NCBI RefSeq assembly: GCF_011030405.1
Contig: NZ_JAAJTJ010000002.1
Span: 372,001-436,000 of the forward strand
Origin: Parapedobacter sp. SGR-10
Lineage (GTDB): Bacteria > Bacteroidota > Bacteroidia > Sphingobacteriales > Sphingobacteriaceae
Length of the DNA: 64,000 bases
Direction: 5' to 3'
Shown: piece after piece, positions 53,898-62,179 of the stretch
How positions within the stretch are numbered: the stretch's first letter is position 1
Layout of the letters: the number at the start of each line of letters is the position of its first letter
Made by a program: the position numbers and the translations under genes
The notes under the pieces: model-generated
Seen by the model: the letters and a program-made list of their open reading frames with translations, nothing else
What the model was told of the DNA's origin: nothing
Databases searched by the model: none

Positions 53898-54770
53898 ATG
53901 GCCAAAACAACAAAGCCAACAATAGGCACTTATATTGACCCTTTAACCGATTTCGCATTTAAAAAGCTCTTTGGAAGCGAGCCGAACAAGGACTTACTGA
54001 TTGACTTCCTCAATGGCGTGTTCCGTGGGCGGAAACACATCGTGGATTTGGTATACAACAAAAACGAGCATCCCGGCGAAACGGTAAACGAGGGCGGTGC
54101 CATCTTCGACCTTACCTGTACCGGAAACGATGGGGAGCAATTCATCATCGAAGTACAAAGGGGAAAACAGGGGAACTTCAAGCAACGTGCAATTTTCTAC
54201 ACCAGCCGCTTGATTACCGAACAGGCTCCAAAGGGAAAGCGTTCCGAATGGGCGTATAATGTGAAAGAAGTGTATCTCATCGCGCTCTTGGAAGATTTTT
54301 CCTTGGATGCGGGTAATGAGCAAGAGTTTCTGCATGATATTTGCCTAAGTAACAGGGAGACAGGTAAAGTTTTTTACGAGGGGCTGGGGTATATATTCAT
54401 TGAATTGATTAAATTTGTAAAAACGGAAGCGGAACTGGATACCGACCTTGACAAATGGCTCTATGTTTTGAAGAACATGAGTAGCATGGATAAGATTCCG
54501 GTATATCTGCGCAAACCGATTTTTGAAAAACTGTTTAATATTGCTGAATACAGCAATCTGACAAAGGAGGAAAAGACCATGTACGATACAAGTCTGAAAC
54601 GCAAATGGGACAACAAAGCTGTGTTGGACTATGCAGTAAATGAGGCCGCAAAGGAAGCCAAACAAGAAGAAAAAATGGAAATCGCCCGCGAAATGAAAAA
54701 GGACGGCATTCCCGTTGAGCAGATTGCCAAATTCACCAAGTTGTCTATAGCGGAAATCGAGAAGCTTTGA
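53898..54770 (+). CDS. Rpn family PD-(D/E)XK nuclease / putative transposase
   Basis: 290 residues starting with the family block TYIDPLTDFAFKKLFGSEPNKDLLIDFLNG. Nuclease core: D71 in GGAIFDLTC and E85-x-Q87 in QFIIEVQRGKQGNFKQRAIFYTSRL. The C-terminal region is a helical EAAKEAKQEEKMEIAREMKKDG segment followed by a short HTH-like end. Rpn proteins promote recA-independent recombination and some act in phage defence. Located between integrase and mobilization genes, the gene is cargo or a helper of the element. Confidence 0.87.
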   Translation: MAKTTKPTIGTYIDPLTDFAFKKLFGSEPNKDLLIDFLNGVFRGRKHIVDLVYNKNEHPGETVNEGGAIFDLTCTGNDGEQFIIEVQRGKQGNFKQRAIFYTSRLITEQAPKGKRSEWAYNVKEVYLIALLEDFSLDAGNEQEFLHDICLSNRETGKVFYEGLGYIFIELIKFVKTEAELDTDLDKWLYVLKNMSSMDKIPVYLRKPIFEKLFNIAEYSNLTKEEKTMYDTSLKRKWDNKAVLDYAVNEAAKEAKQEEKMEIAREMKKDGIPVEQIAKFTKLSIAEIEKL

Positions 54771-54793
54771 TGAAATTCTCACTATTATAGCGC

Positions 54794-54823
54794 AAGCCAT
54801 CCCCGAAACGGATGGCTTTTTTT
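54794..54823 (+). terminator. Terminator after the Rpn gene
   Basis: AAGCCATCC and GGATGGCTT form a perfect 9-bp stem with a T run. Confidence 0.85.
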
Positions 54824-54829
54824 GTACCC

Positions 54830-55015
54830 CCCTTGCACGCACCAAGGCATTTTCACCGCTTAGGCCACCGAACGCAAGGCGGGGGAATCGGGTCAAGGGC
54901 GCCGGAGGGCAAAGGCCTGCGGGAGGGGGCGTTTATATACCCTTGACCTTTCCCACGCCGTGGGTAATTTTGGCCGGGCGGTGCAAAGGCCGGATGTTTT
55001 CACCCATCGGTAAAC
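54830..55015. other. Candidate transfer origin region A
   Basis: Non-coding, G-rich stretch beyond the btgB stop. GGTCAAGGG (54891-54899) faces CCCTTGACC (54940-54948), followed by CACGCCGTGGG and GGCCGGGCGG...AAGGCCGG. Inverted repeats next to a mobilization gene fit an oriT, but no nic site was proven. Confidence 0.35.
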
Positions 55016-56002
55016 TCACCGCCTGATACCCCGTGACTGCGCTTTCTTTTTCCGTTTGCGCCGCTTCTCCTCCTCCTCGATGGGGCTTTGCTGCTCACCC
55101 GCTCCCTCCACCGGAGCCATCAGTAATTCCCACAGGTCGGCAGCCATACTGCCCGTGGTGGTCAGCATATCGCCCACGCTTTCGAACATGCCTTGGGCAA
55201 CATCGTGTGCCAGCTCCATTGCCAACGGCTGACCCTGCGGATGCCGCTCCGTCAATTCCGTGAGCGTGTGCATCTGTGCCTTTTGCTGTGCCGTACCGTT
55301 CTTCATCATATTGGCATATTGCAGGCTGTCTTTCAGGTTTCGCTCAAAATCGAACAGTTCATCGAATAGGGTTTCGCCCGACTGCTTGAACGCCGTGCGG
55401 TCGAACTGCCCCAGCTTCTGCGAATGGGCTTTGTTTTTGCCACGTGACGTATTCTGCGGGCTTAGCTTGATTTTATTGGTGATGTCCTTGCGGCTCACGA
55501 TTATCTGGACGTGCATCTGCCGCCCCTCCTTGCGTTCGCCTTTCCGCTTTTGCCCGCTCTTTACCTCCCTGTCGTTGTGGCTGTAATAGCGGTAATTTTC
55601 CAGCTTGCCGAACCAAAGCAAATCCCGGTGGCTGTCTATGCCGGGGCGTTTGAAGTTACGGGCGTATTCGTCCATTACACTCATGGCAAATTCCTTTAGT
55701 TTTTCCCTTGCCCCGTCCTCGCCGTATTGCGATACGAGATGCGTCAGTTCCTTCCCGCTGGGGCTGATGTTGATGAGGAAAAACTTACTGTCTTCCCTGC
55801 CCAGCTTCGCCACGTTGCGGTCGATGCCCATCCGCACCTTGTGGGGTTTGATGTCACTGTCCGTTCCGTTGAACCAACGCTCCGGCTTATTTTCCATCCC
55901 GTTTTCGGGCTTCATCCGGTTTTCCTTTTCGAGGTAATGCACCAGCGCACCGCTGCTGCCCTTGTTGTCGCCCGTTTCCGATTTGGTGATGTTGATATAC
56001 AT
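55016..56002 (-). CDS. btgB: BtgB-like mobilization protein (DUF5712)
   Basis: 328 residues. N-terminus MYINITKSETGDNKGSSGALVHYLEKENR, the middle FFLINISPSGKEL and GRQMHVQIIVSRKD with His in the position of a relaxase metal ligand, SPQNTSRG, then a helical C-terminus ending in a basic tail (EEEKRRKRKKKAQSRG). It matches the DUF5712 / BtgB clindamycin-transfer-factor mobilization family, which works with BtgA to nick and move the element. Nine bases separate it from btgA upstream. Confidence 0.85.
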   Translation of the reverse strand: MYINITKSETGDNKGSSGALVHYLEKENRMKPENGMENKPERWFNGTDSDIKPHKVRMGIDRNVAKLGREDSKFFLINISPSGKELTHLVSQYGEDGAREKLKEFAMSVMDEYARNFKRPGIDSHRDLLWFGKLENYRYYSHNDREVKSGQKRKGERKEGRQMHVQIIVSRKDITNKIKLSPQNTSRGKNKAHSQKLGQFDRTAFKQSGETLFDELFDFERNLKDSLQYANMMKNGTAQQKAQMHTLTELTERHPQGQPLAMELAHDVAQGMFESVGDMLTTTGSMAADLWELLMAPVEGAGEQQSPIEEEEKRRKRKKKAQSRGIRR

Positions 56003-56011
56003 AATCCTATG

Positions 56012-56566
56012 TTACAGATTATCCAGTGATTGCCTTGCATGCTTGGCCAGTTCCTCCTTTTTGGCGGCCGATACAGGCCAGCCGAGGGCTTCCCTTTGGG
56101 TAATGTAGTAATCCAGTACCTGCCGGAACCTGGACTTCAATGTTTCCTTTTCCCGCATGTTGCCAAGTATCTTTTTCAGCGTACCGTCCACCAGTTTCAG
56201 GTAGCCGATGGTTTCCCTGCCCATGATGGTTGCCTCCGACTGCCCTTTGCCGATGTTTTTTAAAAGTGGGCTTTGTGTTTTGGCAATGGCCATCAGTTCC
56301 TCCATAGCCGAGTACATCGGCACCAGCATGTCACCCTCCTGTTTGCGGATGAACGAAAGGATGCGGTTGATACCGTTCGATAACTCCTTTTTCAGCACCT
56401 CATCGTTCAGGTCGGCGGGGTCTTTCTTGCTCTTGTAGAAATAATCCACCATCTGCATGAACAGTTCCCGCTTGGTGCGGCCAAGTTTCCGCGCAAGCAA
56501 CGTGAGCCGTTCGTCCACCGCTTCGGGGAAACGGACGGATTTCTTATTCTCATCAATCCTAACCAC
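56012..56566 (-). CDS. btgA: BfmA/BtgA family mobilization protein
   Basis: 184 residues with N-terminal KKSVRFPEAVDERLTLLARKLGRTKRELFMQMVDYFYKSKKDP, a ribbon-helix-helix-like DNA-binding start as in relaxosome accessory proteins, and a helical rest. BtgA-type proteins bind oriT and help the relaxase partner. It overlaps the preceding winged-helix gene by eight bases and is followed by btgB, so the three form one operon. Confidence 0.88.
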   Translation of the reverse strand: MVRIDENKKSVRFPEAVDERLTLLARKLGRTKRELFMQMVDYFYKSKKDPADLNDEVLKKELSNGINRILSFIRKQEGDMLVPMYSAMEELMAIAKTQSPLLKNIGKGQSEATIMGRETIGYLKLVDGTLKKILGNMREKETLKSRFRQVLDYYITQREALGWPVSAAKKEELAKHARQSLDNL

Positions 56567-56882
56567 TTACCCCTCCCTCCGTGCGGATAACAAACCTGAA
56601 CCTGCTGCCCTTGGCCGGATGCCACGAGGGGCGGTACTCCACATAGCCGTAGGCCACCAGTTCCGACAGGCACTTGTGGTAGGTGGCGATGGAGCGTATC
56701 CGCGAGAAGCGCATCAGCTTCCTGCGGCTGGCGTGGAAATGGCCGTGCGGGTTGCCGCAATCGTGGTGGTAGAACAATGCCGCCACCAATCCGATGTGCG
56801 TGGGCAGCAAACGCCCGTCATCGCCAATCCGCTCGAAGAACGCGCTGAACGCGTGCTTGGGCAATTCCATCCGTTCACCCAT
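56559..56882 (-). CDS. Small winged-helix protein of the mobilization operon
   Basis: 107 residues with PTHIGLVAALFYHHDCGNPHGHFHASRRKLMRFSRIRSIATYHKCLSELVAYGYVEYRPSWHPAKGSRFRFV, reading as an HTH/winged-helix domain like those at the start of replication or regulatory proteins of mobile elements. It overlaps both neighbours by eight bases (ATG within the previous end), a translationally coupled set. Function not known; control of mobilization or copy number is a guess. Confidence 0.75.
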   Translation of the reverse strand: MGERMELPKHAFSAFFERIGDDGRLLPTHIGLVAALFYHHDCGNPHGHFHASRRKLMRFSRIRSIATYHKCLSELVAYGYVEYRPSWHPAKGSRFRFVIRTEGGVSG

Positions 56883-57150
56883 TGCCGTTACCTCCCTCCA
56901 TCATTTTCCTGATGTCCTCCCTGCGGTAGTACATGCTGCCGCCCAACTTGCGGTACGGCAACGTGCCGCCCGCACGGAGGTTCTGCAACGTTCCAGGCGA
57001 TATGCCAAGTAGCCTGCGCACCTCGGCACTTTTCAGCCACTCCCTGCCAAGATTGTCTTTTTCCCTGTTTCCGATGATTTGCTTTAACTCCTCCAGCATT
57101 TCCCGCTTGAACTGCCGGAGGTCTTCCCGTGTGACAATGTCTATTTCCAT
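56875..57150 (-). CDS. Excisionase-like helix-turn-helix protein
   Basis: 91 residues: N-terminal coiled segment (EDLRQFKREMLEELKQIIGN) and a C-terminal MerR/excisionase-type HTH (WLKSAEVRRLLGISPGTLQNLRAGGTLPYRKLGGSMYYRREDIRKMM). Such proteins direct excision or regulate transfer in Bacteroides elements. First gene of the operon leading to btgA and btgB. Confidence 0.85.
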   Translation of the reverse strand: MEIDIVTREDLRQFKREMLEELKQIIGNREKDNLGREWLKSAEVRRLLGISPGTLQNLRAGGTLPYRKLGGSMYYRREDIRKMMEGGNGNG

Positions 57151-57554
57151 ATCCCTATCATTATGTTTCCCTATCCATATATCCCGATAGCGGGATATTC
57201 ATTCACGCCGTTTACATAGCGCACGGTATACCGCCAAGTATACCGGAACCTTGCGCTGGTGCTATCCCAGCGTATTGGGGTATCCCCGGAGGATACCCGA
57301 AACCCCCATGGCGATAGCGTGGGGGCAAGCAAGTAGAGCTATGCCCAACTTCCGCTTGCTCCATTCCCATCGGGAAATGGCAATTTGGTGGAACGTGCGA
57401 ACCGCACGGTTTGGCTCTGCTACCAGACAGGGTGATATCCGGTGTTTCCATCGTGCGGCACCCGCTCCGTTGGGACAAAGTTGGGGGATATGACAGGGAT
57501 ATGGATGACCAACCGGAGCGGCTTGGTCATGTTCGGGGATTGAACGGGTCGGGG
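57151..57554. other. Gene-free structured region, candidate transfer origin B
   Basis: About 400 bases without a convincing gene. It holds ATATCCCGATAGCGGGATAT (57179-57198, perfect 8-bp stem), GGTATACC palindromes with a second TATACCGG (57222-57245), GGGTATCC...GGATACCC near 57,280 and CCCCCATGG...GTGGGGG near 57,305. The location between the mobilization operon and a minus-strand gene pair and the density of inverted repeats suggest oriT and/or regulatory operators. Confidence 0.45.
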
Positions 57555-58304
57555 TCAGGCTTGGTTTGCGGGAACGATACGGAACAGCTTCCTGTCTTCG
57601 GGAACCTGCGAACCCTTTATCGGGGCTTCACCCTTGCCCACGAAATAGTTGCGAGCGGTATCCAATGGGATTTCCTTGCCGCCGTGGTTGAAGTATTTCG
57701 CTACCAATTTGTAATACGGACTGTGGTGGTCGCTTTTGAGCAGCGACCTCCCATTGGGCAATCCCACTTCGCGCACTTGCTGGATGAGGTCGATTAGCGT
57801 GGGCAGGTAGCCGTCCTCAACATACACTTTCTGTGCAACCCCATATTTCGTATGCGCTTTCAACTGTTCTTCCAAATCCTGTATACGGGCTTGAAGTTCG
57901 GCTATCTTTTCGTCTTTTTCTTTCAGCAGCACATCGTTTGGCCTAATGTTCCATTTATCGCGTGTGTCGAGGTATTGCTGGAATTCGGTAAGTTTCCCGA
58001 TGTTTGACTGATGTCGGGGGTGCTCGGATGAGAACGGGTCTTTCCGCTCGAAATGTTCAATCCGTTTCTGCACGATGTACCACACATAGGAAAGGAACTC
58101 CTTTTCGGCTCCCTGCCCCTTGGACAGGAAATAATTCAGGTGGTAGGTGTAATAGTTCTCAAATTCGGTTTTGTCCAACCCATATATTTTGAGCAAAAAA
58201 TGGTTGTTGCCATACCCCCTCTTCAAACCAAGTATGTTGCCTACATCAAACGGATGTGGGGAAAAATCGAAGCGCTTTCTGCTTTTGAAGTAATTTAGTC
58301 CCAT
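57555..58304 (-). CDS. Coiled-coil protein cotranscribed with the XerC/D-like recombinase
   Basis: 249 residues: aromatic-rich N-terminal region (FENYYTYHLNYFLSKGQGAEKEFLSYVWYIVQKRI), a short coiled coil (about 126-151, KEKDEKIAELQARIQDLEEQ) and a C-terminal domain with YLPTLIDLIQQVREVGLPNGRSLL and HSPYYKLVAKYFNHGGKEIPLDTARNYF. I do not recognise the family beyond its occurrence in Bacteroidetes mobile elements. It begins 23 bases after the recombinase stop, so an accessory role in recombination is possible. Confidence 0.7.
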   Translation of the reverse strand: MGLNYFKSRKRFDFSPHPFDVGNILGLKRGYGNNHFLLKIYGLDKTEFENYYTYHLNYFLSKGQGAEKEFLSYVWYIVQKRIEHFERKDPFSSEHPRHQSNIGKLTEFQQYLDTRDKWNIRPNDVLLKEKDEKIAELQARIQDLEEQLKAHTKYGVAQKVYVEDGYLPTLIDLIQQVREVGLPNGRSLLKSDHHSPYYKLVAKYFNHGGKEIPLDTARNYFVGKGEAPIKGSQVPEDRKLFRIVPANQA

Positions 58305-58327
58305 CGTGATAATCCTTAAATTTATAG

Positions 58328-59401
58328 CTACAACATCCTGTCCAACGGACTTTTGATTGCATTCAGTTGCGCATTGCCGACTTTTGCATAAAGCATCGTG
58401 GTCTTGATGTCATTGTGACCAAGTAGCTGCTGTATGAATAACATGTCCGTGCCGTATTCCAGTAAATGCGTGGCGTAACTATGCCGCAAACCGTGTATCC
58501 CTATCGGCCTGTTTACCTTTGCGGCCTTCATCGCATTCTTGAACACAGCTTGGACACTGCGGACGGAATACCGCCCTCCGTACTGACCTTCAAAAAGATA
58601 AGTCTTAGGGCGATACGCTTTATAATACTCCCGTAGCAAATCCAGCACTGCGGTAGGTAGCGGTACATACCGGTCTTTCTTTCCTTTGCCCGCTTCGATG
58701 AGTACCTGCATTCGTCCACTGTCGATGTCACTCACTTTCAGATTGACAACCTCACTTACTCGCAGTCCCATTCCGTAGCACAGTTGCAACATCAGCAAAT
58801 GCTTCTGGTTTCGTACCGTGTCGAATATCCGTTTTACTTCCTTTTGGCTCAACACCTTTGGCAAGGTGGACGGCTTCTTCGGCCGTGGGATTTCGGCAAA
58901 GAAATCCGGTTTATGGAGCACCTGTTCAAAATAGAATTTGATGGCGTTGAGTCTGCTTTGCAGCTGGCTTTCCGAAATTTTCAATGTATTGATGCAATAA
59001 AGGATGTAAGCACGGAGACGGTCGTAGCCGAGCGAATCAACGGGCACATCTTTCAAAATATACAGTAGTTGTGCAAATTCTACCATGTATGTCTTTATGG
59101 TCAACGGGCTGTAGGCTTTCATCTGCAATACCTCTTTCATGCGTTGCAACTCCCGAGCATTTACGGGTGACAATTTGGACAACACCCCTTTGCCAACCGG
59201 TGGGATTTCCATCCCAAACAGTGTCCGGAAATGGGGGGTGTCCGGTACATACCAGCACTTTTCAGACCTGCTCCATCTACCTTTCAGCGATTTGACCAAA
59301 TCAATCTTTGCTCGGTCGTATTTGAAATCTATCCAAATGACTGCGGCATCCTTATGTCTACCTTCCCGAAAATCAAAACCAGAAAAATCAACAACTTCCA
59401 T
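58328..59401 (-). CDS. xerD: XerC/D-like tyrosine recombinase, probable cassette integrase
   Basis: 357 residues. Residues 22-53 form an extra N-terminal module (WIDFKYDRAKIDLVKSLKGRW...CWYVP), then a SAM-like core-binding domain (about 90-175) and the catalytic domain: R214 in YGMGLRVSEV, a lysine of GKGKKDRYVPL, H303 and R306 in HGLRHSYATHLL, H329 in LLGHNDIKTT and nucleophile Y338; the C-terminus ends IKSPLDRML. The IntI-specific insertion between the Lys and HxxR boxes is absent. A recombinase of this class next to tet(X) is known as xerD. Divergent from the cassette row, as intI is in integrons. Confidence 0.93.
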   Translation of the reverse strand: MEVVDFSGFDFREGRHKDAAVIWIDFKYDRAKIDLVKSLKGRWSRSEKCWYVPDTPHFRTLFGMEIPPVGKGVLSKLSPVNARELQRMKEVLQMKAYSPLTIKTYMVEFAQLLYILKDVPVDSLGYDRLRAYILYCINTLKISESQLQSRLNAIKFYFEQVLHKPDFFAEIPRPKKPSTLPKVLSQKEVKRIFDTVRNQKHLLMLQLCYGMGLRVSEVVNLKVSDIDSGRMQVLIEAGKGKKDRYVPLPTAVLDLLREYYKAYRPKTYLFEGQYGGRYSVRSVQAVFKNAMKAAKVNRPIGIHGLRHSYATHLLEYGTDMLFIQQLLGHNDIKTTMLYAKVGNAQLNAIKSPLDRML

Positions 59402-59429
59402 ACTGCGTATTTTGTATTATCTACCAAAG

Positions 59430-59460
59430 CAAATCTAAGAAAGTTATGCAAAATGCGCAA
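59430..59460 (-). promoter_or_regulatory. Promoter of the recombinase gene
   Basis: Read on the minus strand: TTG (59460-59458), 20 bases, TAGATTTG (59437-59430). Expected start about 59,425, leaving a leader of about 25 bases before the ATG at 59401. Confidence 0.55.
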
Positions 59461-59539
59461 TAGATAGAATCTGATAAGGTTAAAGCAAGACACTTAAAAA
59501 CAACCATTTACAAGAACAAATAGAAAAGAATTTGACATC

Positions 59540-59570
59540 TTTGTATGCAGAAGATTATTGCGTATATTTG
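59540..59570 (+). promoter_or_regulatory. Pc-like promoter facing the cassettes
   Basis: TTTG (59540-59543), 19 bases, TATATTTG (59563-59570): full match to the Bacteroidetes consensus. Transcription should begin at about 59,574-59,577, right at the G-TT junction of the first cassette, so any cassette inserted here would be expressed. Confidence 0.65.
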
Positions 59571-59574
59571 GGAG

Positions 59575-60901
<1,327 letters not shown>

Positions 60902-62170
60902 TTAGCTGCCATACAATGATAACACCAAGAAAAAAACAACCATAACTAAAACAAGGAAGATATGAAACAATTCTTTTTAAAAAACGCGTTACCTGCTATC
61001 ATTGCAATAGTGATGCTGACCACTTCAACCAAGGCAGAAGCCTGTACCAGAGTTGTATATAAAGGCCCAAACGGCACTATTGTTACTGGTCGAAGTATGG
61101 ACTTTTCAATGGAGATACCTGCAAATTTATGGCAATTCCCGCGTGGCATAAAACGAGAGGGACAAACCGGAGCAAACACAGTTAAGTGGACTTCCAAATA
61201 CGGAAGCATTGTTGTCAGTTCGTGGGATATTGCTGTTTCTGACGGGATGAACGAGAAAGGACTGAATGCGAATATGTTATGGTTGAACAATTCAAAGTAC
61301 CCACCATTTGAAAAAGATGGAAATACGAAAGGGCTTGCAGTATCGCTATGGGCGCAATACGCTTTGGATAATTTCGCTACTGTGAAAGAAGCGGTTGAAC
61401 AATTCAGAAAAGAAGAATTTGTAGTGGTTACGGACTTTATACCCGGAACAGATAAATATACGACTATCCACCTCTCATTGTCCGACCCAACAGGAGACAA
61501 TGCAATCCTTGAATACGTCAACGGAAAATTGGTGATTCATCACGACCCTTCCTATACGGTAATGACCAATGACCCAATCTTTGAGGAACAATTGGCCATA
61601 AATGAATATTGGAAAGAAATACCCGGCAAAATTTTCCTTCCGGGCACCAATAGGGCTGCCGATAGGTTTGTACGTGCATCTTATTATATCGATGCAATTC
61701 CACAAACCGACAATACTCGGGTTGCCGTAGCAAGTGTATTCAGCGTAATAAGAAATTGTTCTGTCCCTTATGGAATTTCGACCGAAGGGTTTCCTAATTT
61801 ATCGACAACCAGATGGCGAATAGTCGCCGACCAAAAGAATATGGTTTACTATTTTGAAGATGCACTCAGTCCCAATGCGGTATGGGTAGATTTTAAAAAT
61901 TTGGACTTCAGCCAATCAACAGGAAAGGTAAAAAAACTCTCTTTGGACAAACAACAAGTTTATGCCGGTGAAACATCCGATAAATTTATTGTTACAAAAC
62001 CATTTGTGTTTCAAGGAATTTAACAATGGGATTAACTGTACGAGCAGCTAACCAGGTATTGCCAAAAGCGGGGTGAACAGCTTCCATTGGACGTTTGTGC
62101 AAGGTTCAACTTTCGTTCTTCGATTGAAACTTTGTGCTGAAAATCCCCGCCTTCGGCAATACCCCCAACG
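60902..62170 (+). mobile_element. Cassette 2: Ntn amidase unit
   Basis: Begins TTAGCTGCC after the G at 60901; its attC-like hairpin opens with GCAGCTAAC (62044-62052), the exact reverse complement of GTTAGCTGC. One gene, 60-base leader. Confidence 0.7.
60962..62023 (+). CDS. Secreted linear amide C-N hydrolase (choloylglycine hydrolase / penicillin acylase-like)
   Basis: 353-residue Ntn hydrolase. A signal peptide ends KAEA, so cleavage exposes Cys28 as the N-terminal nucleophile (ACTRVVYKGPNG). Counting from it, Arg44 and Asp47 (TGRSMDFSM) match Arg17 and Asp20 of penicillin V acylase, Asn109 (NANMLWLN) matches position 82, and Asn203 in VMTNDP is near Asn175; a RFVR motif follows at 235-238. 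The family cleaves bile salts, penicillin V or acyl-homoserine lactones. Its place between two drug-resistance genes hints at, but does not prove, action on an antibiotic amide. Confidence 0.88.
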   Translation: MKQFFLKNALPAIIAIVMLTTSTKAEACTRVVYKGPNGTIVTGRSMDFSMEIPANLWQFPRGIKREGQTGANTVKWTSKYGSIVVSSWDIAVSDGMNEKGLNANMLWLNNSKYPPFEKDGNTKGLAVSLWAQYALDNFATVKEAVEQFRKEEFVVVTDFIPGTDKYTTIHLSLSDPTGDNAILEYVNGKLVIHHDPSYTVMTNDPIFEEQLAINEYWKEIPGKIFLPGTNRAADRFVRASYYIDAIPQTDNTRVAVASVFSVIRNCSVPYGISTEGFPNLSTTRWRIVADQKNMVYYFEDALSPNAVWVDFKNLDFSQSTGKVKKLSLDKQQVYAGETSDKFIVTKPFVFQGI

Positions 62171-62179
62171 TTAGCGGTA
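62044..62179 (+). repeat. attC-like site 2
   Basis: Opens GCAGCTAAC, closes CCCCAACGTTAGCGGTA. Outer arms 62055-62073 and 62145-62163 match at 17 of 19 pairs; inner arms AAGGTTCAA and TTGAAACTT match at eight of nine. TTTGTGC boxes at 62094 and 62131 lie exactly as in site 1, though the outer arms differ in sequence. Confidence 0.75.

Larger units (their letters stand above)
52351..58304. mobile_element. Integrative mobilizable element at tRNA-Glu (left part; right end not identified)
   Basis: A tyrosine integrase gene directly after a tRNA-Glu gene, a nuclease gene, the mobilization pair btgA/btgB, an excisionase-like HTH gene and visibly higher GC than the chromosome to its left. No conjugation (tra) genes are present, so transfer would need a helper. 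I could not find a second copy of the tRNA 3' end within the window, so the element may extend past 64,000 and include the cassette array. Confidence 0.7.
59402..59574. other. Divergent region, putative attI-like recombination site
   Basis: Lies between the recombinase start and the first cassette junction GTTATG (G at 59574). It contains a second GTTATGC at 59443-59449, an inverted heptamer CGCAATA (59456-59462) / TATTGCG (59556-59562), and two divergent promoters. No long hairpin of the attC type is present, which matches an attI rather than attC role. Assignment is by position. Confidence 0.5.

Noticed and set aside
54345..54896. 183-residue antisense frame over the Rpn gene
   Set aside because: Shadow of a well-supported gene; the product shows no domain.
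55033..56912. Plus-strand frames opposite btgB, btgA and the winged-helix gene
   Set aside because: Chance frames in GC-rich DNA opposite genes with clear families and overlapping operon spacing.
57212..57797. Open frames on both strands in and beside the gap 57,151-57,554
   Set aside because: Their products are low-complexity, overlap inverted repeats, or lie antisense to the coiled-coil gene; GC-rich sequence gives long chance frames.
58328..59401. Classical integron integrase IntI
   Set aside because: The region between the Lys box and HxxR (residues about 255-303) is short and lacks the IntI-specific insertion; an extra N-terminal module is present instead. I therefore call it XerC/D-like and describe the array as integron-like.
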